Shown: positions 17,835 through 27,471, counted from the first letter of the stretch. The stretch is DNA of 64,000 nt from Sinorhizobium sp. A49 (GCF_002002725.1 NZ_MUNW01000051.1:62001-126000), one strand, 5' to 3'. Made by a program: numbers and translations. The notes: generated by a model from the sequence alone, not told the origin.

Positions 17835-20180
17835 TTAAGCCACTGCCCCTTGCCTTGCGGCGGCCCGCAGCCGCTCGATCGCCATCAGCATCCGCTCCGG
17901 CGTTGCCGGCGCGTCGATGCGCGGAGCGATACGATACTCCGCAACGCTCGCTGCTGCCATCGACAAGGCCTCAAGAACCGAAATGCCCAGCATGAACGGC
18001 GGTTCCCCGACGGCCTTCGATCGGCGGATCGTCTCCTCGCGGTTGACGGACCACTCTGCCAACCGGACGTTGAACACGCGCGGCCGATCCGAGGCAAGCG
18101 GGATCTTGTAGGTCGACGGCGCATGCGTACGCAGCCGGCCCTTGGCATCCCACCAAAGCTCCTCCGTGGTCAGCCAGCCCATGCCCTGAACGAAAGCGCC
18201 TTCCACCTGGCCGAGGTCCAGTGCAGGGTTCAGCGAGCGCCCGACATCATGCAGGATATCGGTGCGATCGATCTGATATTCGCCGGTCAGCGTATCGACG
18301 CTGACTTCGGAGCAGGATGCGCCATAGGCATAATAGAAGAACGGACGGCCGCGGCCCTCCGAGCGGTTCCAGTGGATCTTCGGCGTCTTGTAGAAACCTG
18401 CCGCCGAAAGCTGGATGCGGGCGCCATAGGCGAGCTTGATGAACTCGCCGAAGGGCAGGCGTTCCGTGCCGACACGCACCGTGTTCGGCTCGAAGGCGAC
18501 ATCGGCTTCGTTTACGTTCCAACGTTCGGCGGCAAAGCGCACCAGCCGCGCCTTGATCTGCTGCGCTCCATTGGCGGCGGCCATGCCGTTGAGATCCGCG
18601 CCTGAGGATGCGGCCGTCGCCGACGTGTTCGGCACCTTCGCGGTCGTCGTCGCCGTGACCTTGATCCGGTCGAGATCGACCTGAAACTCGTCGGCCACCA
18701 CCTGGGCGATCTTGGTGTAAAGCCCCTGCCCCATCTCGGTGCCACCATGATTGAGATGGATCGACCCGTCGGCATAGACATGCACCAGCGCGCCCGCCTG
18801 GTTGTACTCGGTCTTGGTGAAGGAGATGCCGAACTTCACCGGCGTCAGCGCGATGCCGCGCTTGATGATGTGGTTTTCGCGGTTGAAGGCGATCACGGCT
18901 TTTCGACGCGCGGCGTAGTCAGCCGAGGTTTCGAGCTCCTCGATGATGCGCCCGATGATGTTGTCTTCGACCGTCTGGTGATAGGGCGTGAGATTGCGGC
19001 CTTCGCCGCCATAGAAGTTGAGCTTGCGGATTTCGAGCGGATCCTTGCCGACCGCATAGGCGACGTCCTCGATCATGCGCTCGCCGCCGACCATGCCCTG
19101 CGGACCGCCGAAACCGCGAAACGCGGTGTTGGAAACGGTGTTGGTCTTCAACGGCTTCGAGCGAAGGCGCACATTCGGATAGAAGTAGCAGTTGTCGGCG
19201 TGAAACAGCGCCCGGTCGGTGACCGGACCGGAGAGATCGGCGGAAAAACCGCAGCGCGCCGCAAACACCGCATCGACCGCTTCGATGCGGCCTTCGTCGT
19301 CGAAGCCCACCTTGTAGTCGACATGGAAATCGTGACGCTTGCCGGTCGCCGACATGTCGTCATCCCGGTCAGGTCGCACCTTGACGGCGCAGCGGTACTT
19401 CTTTGCGGCGAGTGCCGCTACGGCTGCAAAGATGTTGGCCTGTGTTTCCTTGCCGCCGAAGCCGCCGCCCATGCGGCGCACATTCACAGTCACGGCGTTG
19501 GACGGCACGCCAAGCACGGTCGCCACCATGTGCTGGGTTTCGCTCGGATGCTGGGTCGAAGAATAGACAAGCACCTCGTCATCCTCGCCGGGTATGGCAA
19601 AGGAAATCTGGCCTTCAAGATAAAAGTGGTCCTGCCCGCCGATGCGCATTTCGCCCTCGACGATGTTCTTCGCCTTGGCAAAACCGGCCTCGATATCGCC
19701 ACGCTCCAGCTTCAAGGGGTCGATGACCAGCGGATAATTGGCGGCAGCCGCCTCGAGCACGTCGGTCACATGCGGCAGATCGCGGTACTCGACCTTCACC
19801 TTGACGGCGGCCCGCCGTGCCGCTTCCCGCGACGTGGCGATGACGGCGAACATTGGCTGGCCGTGGAATTCGACCTTGCCGGCAGCAAACACCGGGTCGT
19901 CGTGCTTGTGGGCCGGGCTGATGTCGTTTTCACCGGGGATGTCGTCGGCGGTCAGGATGCCGATGACACCCTCGCTGGCGCTGACTGCGTCGAAATCGAT
20001 CGACAGGATATCGGCATGGGCGCGCTGCGACAGGCCGAGATAGCCGTGCAGAGTGCCGGCGGGCTCGGGAATATCGTCGATATATTCGGCGGTTCCTGAC
20101 ACATGCTTGTGGCCGGATTCGTGCCGCTCGTTTTCGTGGACGCCACCGCGGATGCGGTCGATGGGCTGCATCACATTCAT
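17835..20180 (-). CDS. xdhB: Xanthine dehydrogenase, molybdopterin-binding large subunit
   Basis: 781 aa. Binds the molybdenum-molybdopterin cofactor and oxidises hypoxanthine to xanthine and xanthine to urate. Moco-domain hallmarks include MGGGFGGKETQAN, TAFRGFGGPQG with its conserved Arg, GTEMGQGLYTKI and the catalytic Glu region VGEPPFMLG near the C-terminus. The ATG at 20180 is preferred because AGGAGG sits 8 bases upstream; a GTG at 20189 is too close to that site. It lies 12 bp after xdhA and pairs with it as the alpha-beta enzyme. Confidence 0.96.
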   Translation of the reverse strand: MNVMQPIDRIRGGVHENERHESGHKHVSGTAEYIDDIPEPAGTLHGYLGLSQRAHADILSIDFDAVSASEGVIGILTADDIPGENDISPAHKHDDPVFAAGKVEFHGQPMFAVIATSREAARRAAVKVKVEYRDLPHVTDVLEAAAANYPLVIDPLKLERGDIEAGFAKAKNIVEGEMRIGGQDHFYLEGQISFAIPGEDDEVLVYSSTQHPSETQHMVATVLGVPSNAVTVNVRRMGGGFGGKETQANIFAAVAALAAKKYRCAVKVRPDRDDDMSATGKRHDFHVDYKVGFDDEGRIEAVDAVFAARCGFSADLSGPVTDRALFHADNCYFYPNVRLRSKPLKTNTVSNTAFRGFGGPQGMVGGERMIEDVAYAVGKDPLEIRKLNFYGGEGRNLTPYHQTVEDNIIGRIIEELETSADYAARRKAVIAFNRENHIIKRGIALTPVKFGISFTKTEYNQAGALVHVYADGSIHLNHGGTEMGQGLYTKIAQVVADEFQVDLDRIKVTATTTAKVPNTSATAASSGADLNGMAAANGAQQIKARLVRFAAERWNVNEADVAFEPNTVRVGTERLPFGEFIKLAYGARIQLSAAGFYKTPKIHWNRSEGRGRPFFYYAYGASCSEVSVDTLTGEYQIDRTDILHDVGRSLNPALDLGQVEGAFVQGMGWLTTEELWWDAKGRLRTHAPSTYKIPLASDRPRVFNVRLAEWSVNREETIRRSKAVGEPPFMLGISVLEALSMAAASVAEYRIAPRIDAPATPERMLMAIERLRAAARQGAVA

Positions 20181-20192
20181 GGGTCTCACCTC

Positions 20193-21674
20193 CTAGACGG
20201 CAACGGCAATAGTGCGGTCGAGCCGGATGTTTCCGGTCGCCTGTGTTTCCAAATAGAAGCGGCGCAACAGGTTCTTCGCCACCAGCTGGCGATACTCCGC
20301 CGAGGCCCGCCAGTCGGTCAGCGGCGTGAAGTCCTCGTCGAAGGTGCAGATCGCCTGCTCGACGGTTGCCTCGCTCCACGCCTTGCCCTTGAGTGCCGCC
20401 TCGACATGATCGGCCCGCTTCGGGGTTCCAGCCATGCCGCCGAAGGCGATCACGGCGTCCGTGACATTGCCAGCACCGTCGAACGCCAGGCGGAACGCCC
20501 CGCAGACCGCGGTGATATCCTCATCCAGACGCTTGGTGATCTTGTAGACGGCAAAGCGCGTATCGGCGTCGAGGAAGGGAATGTGCACCGCCTCGACGAA
20601 TTCGCCGGGCTCGCGATCCTGCTTGCCATAGGCGATGAAGAAATCTTCGAGCGCGACCGTCCGGCGGCGTGCGCCCTTGCGCAGCGCAACCGAGGCACCG
20701 AGAGCGATCAAAGCCGGCGGTGTGTCGCCGATCGGGGAACCATTGGCGATATTGCCGCCGACGGTGCCCATGTTGCGCACCTGCTGCCCGCCGATCCGGT
20801 CCCAAAGCTCGCGCAGCTGCGGGAAGTGTTCGGTGATAACAGGGTAGGCTTCGGCATAGCTGACGCCGGCGCCGAGCGTTACGCCCCTTTCGTCGACCGT
20901 GATGCGGCGCAGCTCTTCGAGGTGCGTCAGGTGAACGACCGGCGCGATATCGCGCATGAACTTCGTGACCCAGAGGCCGACGTCGGTCGAGCCGGCAACG
21001 ATCGTCGCCTTCGGGTTGGCTTCGAGCACATCGGCGAAGTCGTCGACGGATGCCGGCAGCATGAATAGCCCGGATCCCTCGCCGATCACCACCCGGCGAC
21101 CGTCCTGAAGGCTTGCAAGTTCACCGGCGATCCGGTCGCGTTCGGCAATCAAAGGATCCTTGCCGAGATCGCCGATGGTCGAGATCGCTTCCGCGGCGCG
21201 AATGATCGCGGCATAGCCGGTGCAGCGACAGAGGTTGCCCTGCAGCGCCTTTTCGATTTCAGTGATCGACGGCTTGGCGTTCTCCATCCAGAGCCCGTAG
21301 AGCGACATGACGAAGCCGGGTGTGCAGAAACCGCATTGCGACGCGTGCGTCTCAACCATCGCCTGCTGGACCGGATGGAGCGGACCGCCCGGCGTTGCCA
21401 GCGAATCCACCGTCACCACGTGACAGCCGTCGAGCGAACCGACGAAGCGGATGCAGGCGTTGACGGATTCATACTTGAGCTGTCCGCCGAGCAGACGGCC
21501 AACCAGCACCGTGCAGGCGCCGCAGTCGCCTTCGGCACAACCTTCCTTGGTGCCGCGCAGGTTGCGATCGATGCGCAGGAAATCGAGCAATGTCTGCACT
21601 GCCGACACATCGGAAAGCTCGACGAGGCGGTGGTTGAGCAGAAAGCGGATGGTGTTGCGGATCTGGATGGTCAT
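20193..21674 (-). CDS. xdhA: Xanthine dehydrogenase small subunit (2Fe-2S and FAD)
   Basis: 493 aa. Two 2Fe-2S clusters are bound by an N-terminal ferredoxin-like domain (CAEGDCGACTVLVG plus a downstream Cys) and a helical domain (QCGFCTPGFV and CRCTGYAAI). A CO-dehydrogenase-type FAD domain follows (ATIVAGSTDVGLWV, GNIANGSPIGDTPP) with a C-terminal flavoprotein domain. It passes electrons from XdhB's molybdenum centre to NAD+. It begins 6 bp after uraH ends with GGAG upstream. Confidence 0.96.
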   Translation of the reverse strand: MTIQIRNTIRFLLNHRLVELSDVSAVQTLLDFLRIDRNLRGTKEGCAEGDCGACTVLVGRLLGGQLKYESVNACIRFVGSLDGCHVVTVDSLATPGGPLHPVQQAMVETHASQCGFCTPGFVMSLYGLWMENAKPSITEIEKALQGNLCRCTGYAAIIRAAEAISTIGDLGKDPLIAERDRIAGELASLQDGRRVVIGEGSGLFMLPASVDDFADVLEANPKATIVAGSTDVGLWVTKFMRDIAPVVHLTHLEELRRITVDERGVTLGAGVSYAEAYPVITEHFPQLRELWDRIGGQQVRNMGTVGGNIANGSPIGDTPPALIALGASVALRKGARRRTVALEDFFIAYGKQDREPGEFVEAVHIPFLDADTRFAVYKITKRLDEDITAVCGAFRLAFDGAGNVTDAVIAFGGMAGTPKRADHVEAALKGKAWSEATVEQAICTFDEDFTPLTDWRASAEYRQLVAKNLLRRFYLETQATGNIRLDRTIAVAV

Positions 21675-21680
21675 TGCCGG

Positions 21681-22052
21681 TCAGCTCCCGCGATAAGTCG
21701 AATAGCCATAGGGCGAGAGCAGCAACGGCACATGATAGTGCGCGGCCTGGTCATCGATGCCGAAGCGGATGGGGATGACGTCGAGAAACGGGTTGGCGCC
21801 GCGCGCGGCCTCAGACCCGAGATAATCGCCAGCGTGAAAATGCAGCTCGTAGGTGCCGGCCTGCATGAGCGACCCGCTGAGCAGCGGCTGGTCGCAGCGT
21901 CCGTCGTCATTCGTCTTGACCGAACGCAGATGCGTCTGGCGCTCGCCGTCGATGCGGTAGAGCTCGATGCGCAGGTCCTTGGCCGGTTTGCCACTGGCCG
22001 TATCCAGCACATGGGTCGTCAGACGGCCGTCGTTTCCACCATGAGATTGCAT
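21681..22052 (-). CDS. uraH: 5-Hydroxyisourate hydrolase (transthyretin-like)
   Basis: 123 aa. Catalyses hydrolysis of 5-hydroxyisourate to OHCU, the second step after urate oxidation. Signature positions are the N-terminal [11 protein letters not shown] with its active-site His, the Arg in the middle of the chain and the C-terminal [18 protein letters not shown], which contains the YRGS tetrapeptide diagnostic for HIU hydrolases. The start at 22052 has GGAGGAG upstream; the frame to 22112 is a non-conserved extension. First gene of the operon uraH-xdhABC, divergent from puuE-uraD. Confidence 0.95.
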   Translation of the reverse strand: MQSHGGNDGRLTTHVLDTASGKPAKDLRIELYRIDGERQTHLRSVKTNDDGRCDQPLLSGSLMQAGTYELHFHAGDYLGSEAARGANPFLDVIPIRFGIDDQAAHYHVPLLLSPYGYSTYRGS

Positions 22053-22134
22053 GCGTATCGCTCCTCCCGAAGTCAGCTTTCCAGTTGGCAGTATCGAGGT
22101 GAGCCAGTGCATTGAGAAGCGGGCGGATCATTCG

Positions 22135-22150
22135 AGACTTTCAAATTTTT
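22135..22150 (-). promoter_or_regulatory. TTTGAAAGT-type box in the uraH / puuE divergent promoter
   Basis: 16-nt block AGACTTTCAAATTTTT on the plus strand (AAAAATTTGAAAGTCT toward uraH), 83 bp from uraH and 73 bp from puuE. Identical over 16 nt to the block at 29536-29551 upstream of the purine permease. Candidate operator for purine-catabolic genes. Confidence 0.5.
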
Positions 22151-22223
22151 TGGGGGGAATGACGTCGGAAAAATCCCGTTAGGAATCAGGCCGCAGAGAC
22201 AAATGTCTGGAGGACTGCTTCCT

Positions 22224-23639
22224 ATGAGATACCCCCGCGATCTTCACGGCCATGGCCAAAACCCCACCACCGTATGGCCCGACGACGCGCGGATCGCCGT
22301 GCAATTCGTGATCAATTACGAGGAAGGCGGCGAGAACTGCGTGCTGCATGGCGATGCCGCATCAGAGGCTTTTCTCTCGGAAATCGTTGGTGCGCAGGCA
22401 TGGCCCGGGCAGCGCCACTGGAACATGGAATCGATCTATGAATACGGCGCACGCGCCGGCTTCTGGCGGCTCCATCGCATGTTCACCGAAAAGGGTGTGC
22501 CGGCGACGGTCTATGGCGTCGCGACGGCACTGAAGCGTTCGCCGGCCCAGGTGGCAGCCATGCAGGACGCCGGCTGGGAGATCGCCTCGCATGGCCTGAA
22601 ATGGATCGAGCACAAGGATTTCAACCCCGAGCGCGAGCGGGCGGAAATCGCCGAGGCGATCCGGCTGCACACGATCGTAACCGGCGAACCGCCGCGCGGC
22701 TGGTACACCGGCCGCTGCTCCGACAATACGCTCGATCTCGTGACCGAAACCGGTGGCTTCGACTACGTCTCCGACAGCTACGCCGACGACCTGCCCTATT
22801 GGCATGAACATGCCGGTCGCCACCAGCTCGTCATCCCCTACACGCTCGACACCAACGACATGCGCTTTGCGACACCACAGGGTTTCAACAGCGGCGACCA
22901 GTTCTTCAGCTACCTCAAGGACAGCTTCGACGTGCTCTACGCGGAAGGTGCCGCCGGCGCACCGAAGATGCTCAGCATCGGCCTGCACTGCCGCCTTGTC
23001 GGCAGGCCGGGTCGCGCCGCAGCGCTCGCCCGCTTTATCGATTATGTAAAGGAACACGAAAAGGTTTGGCTCGCCCGCCGCATCGATATCGCGCGGCATT
23101 GGGCAAAGGCTTATCCGTTCAAGGCCTGGGACGATCGTCCCTCGCGACTTTCGGAGGCCGATTTCGTCGCCCGCTTCGGTGGCGTGTTCGAACATTCCGA
23201 ATGGATCGCCAGGCGTGCCTTTGCCGGCGAGCTGTCGGCCGCCAACGACACGGCGATCGGGCTTGCAGCCGCGCTGACCGCAGTCTTCCGCGAGGCGACG
23301 GCAGACGAGCGCCTGGGCGTGCTCAATGCCCACCCGGATCTCGCCGGCAAACTGGCTCAGGCAAAACGGTTGACCGAAAGCTCGACCAGCGAGCAGGCCT
23401 CCGCCGGTCTCGATGCGCTGACGGACCAGGAGCGTGCGCGGTTCACCGAGCTCAACAGCGCCTATGTCGCAAAATTCGGCTTCCCCTTCATCATCGCCGT
23501 CAGGGGCCGCAGCAAGGATGACATCCTGGCAGCCTTCGAAACCCGGATCGGCAACGATCGCGACAGCGAACTTGAGACGGCATGCCGGCAGGTAGAAAGG
23601 ATTGCGCTTCTCCGCCTCAAAGACATGCTACCGAGCTGA
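22224..23639 (+). CDS. puuE-uraD: Fused allantoinase (PuuE) and OHCU decarboxylase (UraD)
   Basis: 471-aa fusion. Residues ~1-300 are a PuuE-type allantoinase of the NodB/polysaccharide-deacetylase fold (RYPRDLHGHG, FVINYEEGGE, WYTGRCSDNT, GLHCRLVGRPGR). Residues ~308-471 are an OHCU decarboxylase with its catalytic-His motif HPDLAG (370-375), then FGFPFIIAVRG. UraD makes S-allantoin from OHCU, and PuuE hydrolyses allantoin to allantoate, so one chain catalyses two sequential steps. GGAGG lies 10 bases before the ATG at 22224; a start at 22203 would place the ribosome site inside the gene. The operon continues with alc and allA. Confidence 0.93.
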   Translation: MRYPRDLHGHGQNPTTVWPDDARIAVQFVINYEEGGENCVLHGDAASEAFLSEIVGAQAWPGQRHWNMESIYEYGARAGFWRLHRMFTEKGVPATVYGVATALKRSPAQVAAMQDAGWEIASHGLKWIEHKDFNPERERAEIAEAIRLHTIVTGEPPRGWYTGRCSDNTLDLVTETGGFDYVSDSYADDLPYWHEHAGRHQLVIPYTLDTNDMRFATPQGFNSGDQFFSYLKDSFDVLYAEGAAGAPKMLSIGLHCRLVGRPGRAAALARFIDYVKEHEKVWLARRIDIARHWAKAYPFKAWDDRPSRLSEADFVARFGGVFEHSEWIARRAFAGELSAANDTAIGLAAALTAVFREATADERLGVLNAHPDLAGKLAQAKRLTESSTSEQASAGLDALTDQERARFTELNSAYVAKFGFPFIIAVRGRSKDDILAAFETRIGNDRDSELETACRQVERIALLRLKDMLPS

Positions 23640-23648
23640 GCCACGGCG

Positions 23649-24671
23649 ATGACGATCGACGGCGCCGGCCCGCCTGACTTTGCGCGACAGGCGATTAACC
23701 TCGCCTCCGCCGGCCTCGGTGCGCGGCCGGTCTTTGCCACGGACGCGTTCTTCGCGCCGCTCGAAAGGATGCTGCAGGATTGTCCTGCCGTCTTTCATCC
23801 CGGGGTCTATGACGACCACGGCAAATGGATGGATGGCTGGGAAACACGGCGCCGGCGCGGTCCTGGCCATGACCATGCGATCGTCGAACTCGCCACCGCT
23901 GGCCGTATCGCCGGTTTCGACGTCGATACGGCGCATTTCACTGGCAACTATCCAAGCGCCTGCGCGATCGACGCTTGTCTGGCGCCAGAGGGTCCGGGCG
24001 AAACGACGGTATGGACCGAGCTTTTGGGCATGAGCCCGCTTGGCCCAAGCGCCCATCATTTCTTCCCGGCGCGGGTCGAAGGGGTTTGGAGCCATGTCAG
24101 GCTGCGCATCTATCCGGACGGCGGCATTGCCCGGTTACGGGTCTATGGCACGCCCGAGCTTGACCGGAAATGGATAGGCGACCAGGCCGTCGATCTCGCA
24201 TCCTCGCTGCTTGGCGGCCGGATCGTCGTCTTTTCCAACGGTCACTACGGCCATCAACGGCTGTTGGCGCCGGGTCGCGGGATCAACATGGGCGATGGCT
24301 GGGAAACGCGCCGCCGGCGCGAGCCCGGCAACGACTGGATCATCGTCAAACTTGCCGCGTGCACGTCGATCGAGCGCATCACTGTCGATACCGCGCATTT
24401 CAAAGGCAACTACCCTGACGCCTGCTCGGTGCAAGCGGCCTGTCTTAGCGAGGCGGAATGTGCCGTTGACGCTGCACTAACGGCGTCTTCGCTCTACTGG
24501 CGGGAGGTGCTCCCGCGCCAGAAGCTGAACGCCGACAGCATCCATGACTATGGGCCCGACCTGATCGAACAGGTCGGTTACGCCACCCATGTGCGTCTCA
24601 ACATCTACCCCGACGGCGGCGTTAGCCGGCTGCGTGTCTTCGGGCGCATTGCAGGGGCCGGCACCCCGTAA
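23649..24671 (+). CDS. alc: Allantoicase
   Basis: 340 aa. Hydrolyses allantoate to ureidoglycolate and urea. It shows the family's tandem duplicated jelly-roll halves: the first has GKWMDGWETRRRR and VDTAHFTGNYP, and the second has GDGWETRRRREP and VDTAHFKGNYP. Each half ends in an R-IYPDGGI/V-RLR motif. Length matches the family. It starts 9 bp after puuE-uraD and is followed by allA after 29 bp, so all three are probably one transcript. This is the alc branch, not the ALLC/AAH branch that would release NH3. Confidence 0.95.
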   Translation: MTIDGAGPPDFARQAINLASAGLGARPVFATDAFFAPLERMLQDCPAVFHPGVYDDHGKWMDGWETRRRRGPGHDHAIVELATAGRIAGFDVDTAHFTGNYPSACAIDACLAPEGPGETTVWTELLGMSPLGPSAHHFFPARVEGVWSHVRLRIYPDGGIARLRVYGTPELDRKWIGDQAVDLASSLLGGRIVVFSNGHYGHQRLLAPGRGINMGDGWETRRRREPGNDWIIVKLAACTSIERITVDTAHFKGNYPDACSVQAACLSEAECAVDAALTASSLYWREVLPRQKLNADSIHDYGPDLIEQVGYATHVRLNIYPDGGVSRLRVFGRIAGAGTP

Positions 24672-24700
24672 ACGATCAACATAAGACGGAGGAGCGTCAC

Positions 24701-25186
24701 ATGAAGGAGATCGAGATAAAGCCGCTGACACGCGAGGCATTCGCGCCGTTCGGCGACGTGATCGAGACTGAAAACGCCCACAGCTTTCCCATCAATGGCG
24801 GAAAATGCACCCGCTATCATGACCTCGCCAAGATCGAGACCGCCGGCGACAAGGGCCGGCCGATGATCAGCCTCGTGCGCGGCGAGCCCTATCCGCTGCC
24901 CTTGAAGCTGACGATGGTCGAGCGCCACCCGCTCGGCAGCCAGGCCTTCATTCCCCTGACCGACAACCCGTTCCTGGTTGTCGTCTCGGGGGAGACCAGC
25001 GAAGGGCCGAGCGAGCCGATCGCCTTTCGCACAGCGCCGGGCCAGGGCGTCAACATCGCCCGCAATGTCTGGCACGGCATACTGACGCCGCTGGAAGACG
25101 TTTCGGACTTCGCCGTCGTCGACCGCGGCGGAGAAGGCGTCAATCTGGAAGAGCATTTCTTCGAGCAGCCATTCCTGCTGCGCTGA
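24701..25186 (+). CDS. allA: Ureidoglycolate lyase
   Basis: 161-aa cupin-fold enzyme that splits ureidoglycolate into glyoxylate and urea. Characteristic stretches are KPLTREAFAPFGDV near the start, FNIxRG-like SLVRGEPYPLPL, MVERHPLGSQAFIPL, and NVWHGILTPL with its conserved His. ACGGAGGA precedes the ATG. It closes the purine ring-opening pathway; the glyoxylate made here is the substrate for Gcl encoded at 8693-10477. Confidence 0.95.
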   Translation: MKEIEIKPLTREAFAPFGDVIETENAHSFPINGGKCTRYHDLAKIETAGDKGRPMISLVRGEPYPLPLKLTMVERHPLGSQAFIPLTDNPFLVVVSGETSEGPSEPIAFRTAPGQGVNIARNVWHGILTPLEDVSDFAVVDRGGEGVNLEEHFFEQPFLLR

Positions 25187-25256
25187 CGGCTGGTTTGGGA
25201 CCAGAGGGCGGGCCTGCTCCATTCGAGTGGGCGCCGTCATCTGCCTCATGACGATC

Positions 25257-26105
25257 CTAATACCCGCCGTCGCGCCTGAACTTCGTCGGGGTATAGCCGG
25301 TCAAACGGCGAAAATCGCGGGAGAAGTGGTAGGGATCGGGATAGCCGCAATGGGCAGCGACGGCCGAGACCTTCGCGCCCGGCTCGACCAGCAGGCGTTT
25401 CGCCCGATTGATGCGCTCGTGGCGTAGCCAGTCCATTGGCGTTGTGCCGATGGTCTCCTTGAATCTGCGAAACAGTTGCGACGGGCTGAGATGTGCGAGG
25501 ACCGCAAGTTCATCGATCGTCCAGGCCCTGGCCAGATCCTTCCGAACTGCGACAAGCACAGCGGTTATCCGATCGCGCGACGCCGGATCGTCGGGCGTTG
25601 CCGCGCTCACCAATCGCGGTGCACTCAGGTTGGCGATCAGCCCGGCAATTGCCGCACTGACCAGCGCGTCCGTTGCCGACGAGCGATCATCGAGATAGCC
25701 AATGACCGCCTGGAAGGCGGCTCGCGCCGCCCCCTGATCGGAAGGCTCCAACAGCGGCGACTGCTGCACGTTGAGGAAGGCATAGACCTCGTCGAGCCCG
25801 TGCCCCTCGACCCCCATCCACAGATAGCGCCATTCGCTGGCGTCTGGCCCGCAACGATGTTCATAGGCCTGTGACGTGTCGAGCCAGATCGACATGCCTT
25901 CCCTGGCGACGAACCGCTGCCCGCGCACCTCGATCAGCCCTTGCCCGGCGGTGGTGTGAACGAGCACATATTGGTGGAAGCGCTTGCGGATCGGCGGTTC
26001 GTTCGGCAGCGCCACCCGAGTGCCGGCAACCAACGCCGTGTAGGGGAACGCGCCCGCCAGACGTGCCGGTGTGTGAAAATAGATCTCTTCGCGCTCAGCC
26101 AACAT
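25257..26105 (-). CDS. AraC-family transcriptional regulator
   Basis: 282 aa. An N-terminal cupin-like sensing domain (residues ~10-160) precedes a double helix-turn-helix AraC domain at the C-terminus: LAHLSPSQLFRRFKETIG for the first HTH and VAAHCGYPDPYHFSRDFRRLTGYTPTKFR for the second. It is divergent from the P450-ferredoxin pair across ~110 bp and is the likely activator of those genes. A GTG at 26123 could extend it by six residues; neither start has a strong ribosome site. Confidence 0.9.
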   Translation of the reverse strand: MLAEREEIYFHTPARLAGAFPYTALVAGTRVALPNEPPIRKRFHQYVLVHTTAGQGLIEVRGQRFVAREGMSIWLDTSQAYEHRCGPDASEWRYLWMGVEGHGLDEVYAFLNVQQSPLLEPSDQGAARAAFQAVIGYLDDRSSATDALVSAAIAGLIANLSAPRLVSAATPDDPASRDRITAVLVAVRKDLARAWTIDELAVLAHLSPSQLFRRFKETIGTTPMDWLRHERINRAKRLLVEPGAKVSAVAAHCGYPDPYHFSRDFRRLTGYTPTKFRRDGGY

Positions 26106-26217
26106 ACTGGGCACTTTGCACACCCATGCGAGTTTTGTCCATTATCTCGCGAGATTGCTACATTTCCATGGACGACCTTATGACGCTATCCTGCAGCTTT
26201 TGCAGGGAGTGCGGCAC

Positions 26218-27471
26218 ATGGCAGAGACCTTATCGACAGAGACCCAGAGGGAGGTCACGTTCGCCCCTTTGTCACCCGATTTCGCACGCGATCCCTATCC
26301 CACCTACAAGGCGCTGCGCGACAAGGGCGGTCTGCACTATTTCGAGGATTTCGACATCTGGCTCGCCTCGCGCTTCGAGGATGTCTCGGCAATCGTCATG
26401 GACAAGCGCATGGTCCGCTCACTCGAGGATATCGCCACGGCCGAGGAAATCGCCAGCATCCAGCGGGCCGGCAACTGGCATGACATGCCGCACCACTCGC
26501 GCTTCGTGCAGTTCAGCCTGCTCGACAGCGACGGCGCCGTGCACGATCGGCTGCGCAGGCAGGTTTTCAAACTGTTCACCCCAGCGATGATCGCCAAGCT
26601 GCGCGACCAGATCCAGGCCTATGTCGACAGGCTGATCGACAGCCTGGCCGATCGCGGCCAGATCGATTTCGTCGACGATCTCGCCGCCCACGTCCCCGGC
26701 CATATCATCGGTCGGCTGCTCGGCGTTCCCGACGAAGACTGTCCCCAGCTGCGCATCTGGTCGGAAAACATCGTCCAGTTCTTCGACGTCGACCGCTCGG
26801 ATGAGCGCAAGCACATCGCAGAAACCAACACCACCGAATTCTACGAATACCTGACAGCCCTCAAACACGAACGCGAGCGCAGCCCCAAGAACGATCTGAT
26901 CTCGGTTCTGATCGAGGCGGAAGGCGCCGGCGCGATGAATTCCGACGAATTCATTTCGACCTGCATGCTGATCCTGATGGCTGGACACGGCTCGACGATC
27001 GACGTGCTTGGAAGCGGCATGCATGCGCTGTTGCGGTTCCCCAAGCAGATGGCACGCCTGCGCCGGGATCCGGCCTTGATCCAGACTGCGGTGCAGGAGA
27101 TGTTCCGCTACGAGTCGCCTTTGCCGTTCTTCCATCGGCACTGTATCGAGGACGTGGAAATCGGCGGACGAACTTTCGCGCGCGGCACGAAGTTCGGCGT
27201 GCTCTATGGCGCTGCCAACCGTGATCCCAGGCAGTTCGAAAATGCCGACAGCTTCGACATCGGCCGCACACCCAACAGACATCTCGCCTTCGGCGGCGGC
27301 GTGCACTTCTGTCTCGGCAACCATCTCGCCCGGCTGGATATGGACATCATCTTCAGCACGCTGCTGCGGCGCTTCCCGACGATCGAGCTTGTCGACGAAC
27401 AGCCCGAATACAAGCGGGGCCTTTCGGTGCGTGGCCCGAAGAAGCTGCAGATCGCCATCAAGGCTGTGTGA
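26218..27471 (+). CDS. Cytochrome P450 (class I, bacterial)
   Basis: 417 aa. The heme-ligand loop FGGGVHFCLGNHLAR has its Cys at position 365. An I-helix LMAGHGSTID carries the acid/alcohol-type pair in a modified form, and the K-helix ExxR is EMFR followed by the PLPFFHR stretch. Bacterial P450s of this sort accept electrons from a 2Fe-2S ferredoxin, and one is encoded 65 bp downstream. The substrate is unknown. It is not one of the standard purine or glyoxylate genes, despite lying between such loci. GGGAG precedes the ATG at 26218; the longer frame to 26116 crosses the AraC promoter and is rejected. Confidence 0.93.
   Translation: MAETLSTETQREVTFAPLSPDFARDPYPTYKALRDKGGLHYFEDFDIWLASRFEDVSAIVMDKRMVRSLEDIATAEEIASIQRAGNWHDMPHHSRFVQFSLLDSDGAVHDRLRRQVFKLFTPAMIAKLRDQIQAYVDRLIDSLADRGQIDFVDDLAAHVPGHIIGRLLGVPDEDCPQLRIWSENIVQFFDVDRSDERKHIAETNTTEFYEYLTALKHERERSPKNDLISVLIEAEGAGAMNSDEFISTCMLILMAGHGSTIDVLGSGMHALLRFPKQMARLRRDPALIQTAVQEMFRYESPLPFFHRHCIEDVEIGGRTFARGTKFGVLYGAANRDPRQFENADSFDIGRTPNRHLAFGGGVHFCLGNHLARLDMDIIFSTLLRRFPTIELVDEQPEYKRGLSVRGPKKLQIAIKAV

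Noticed and set aside
18747-20099. 450-codon frame opposite xdhB
   Set aside because: Antisense to the conserved molybdopterin subunit; composition is that of a shadow.
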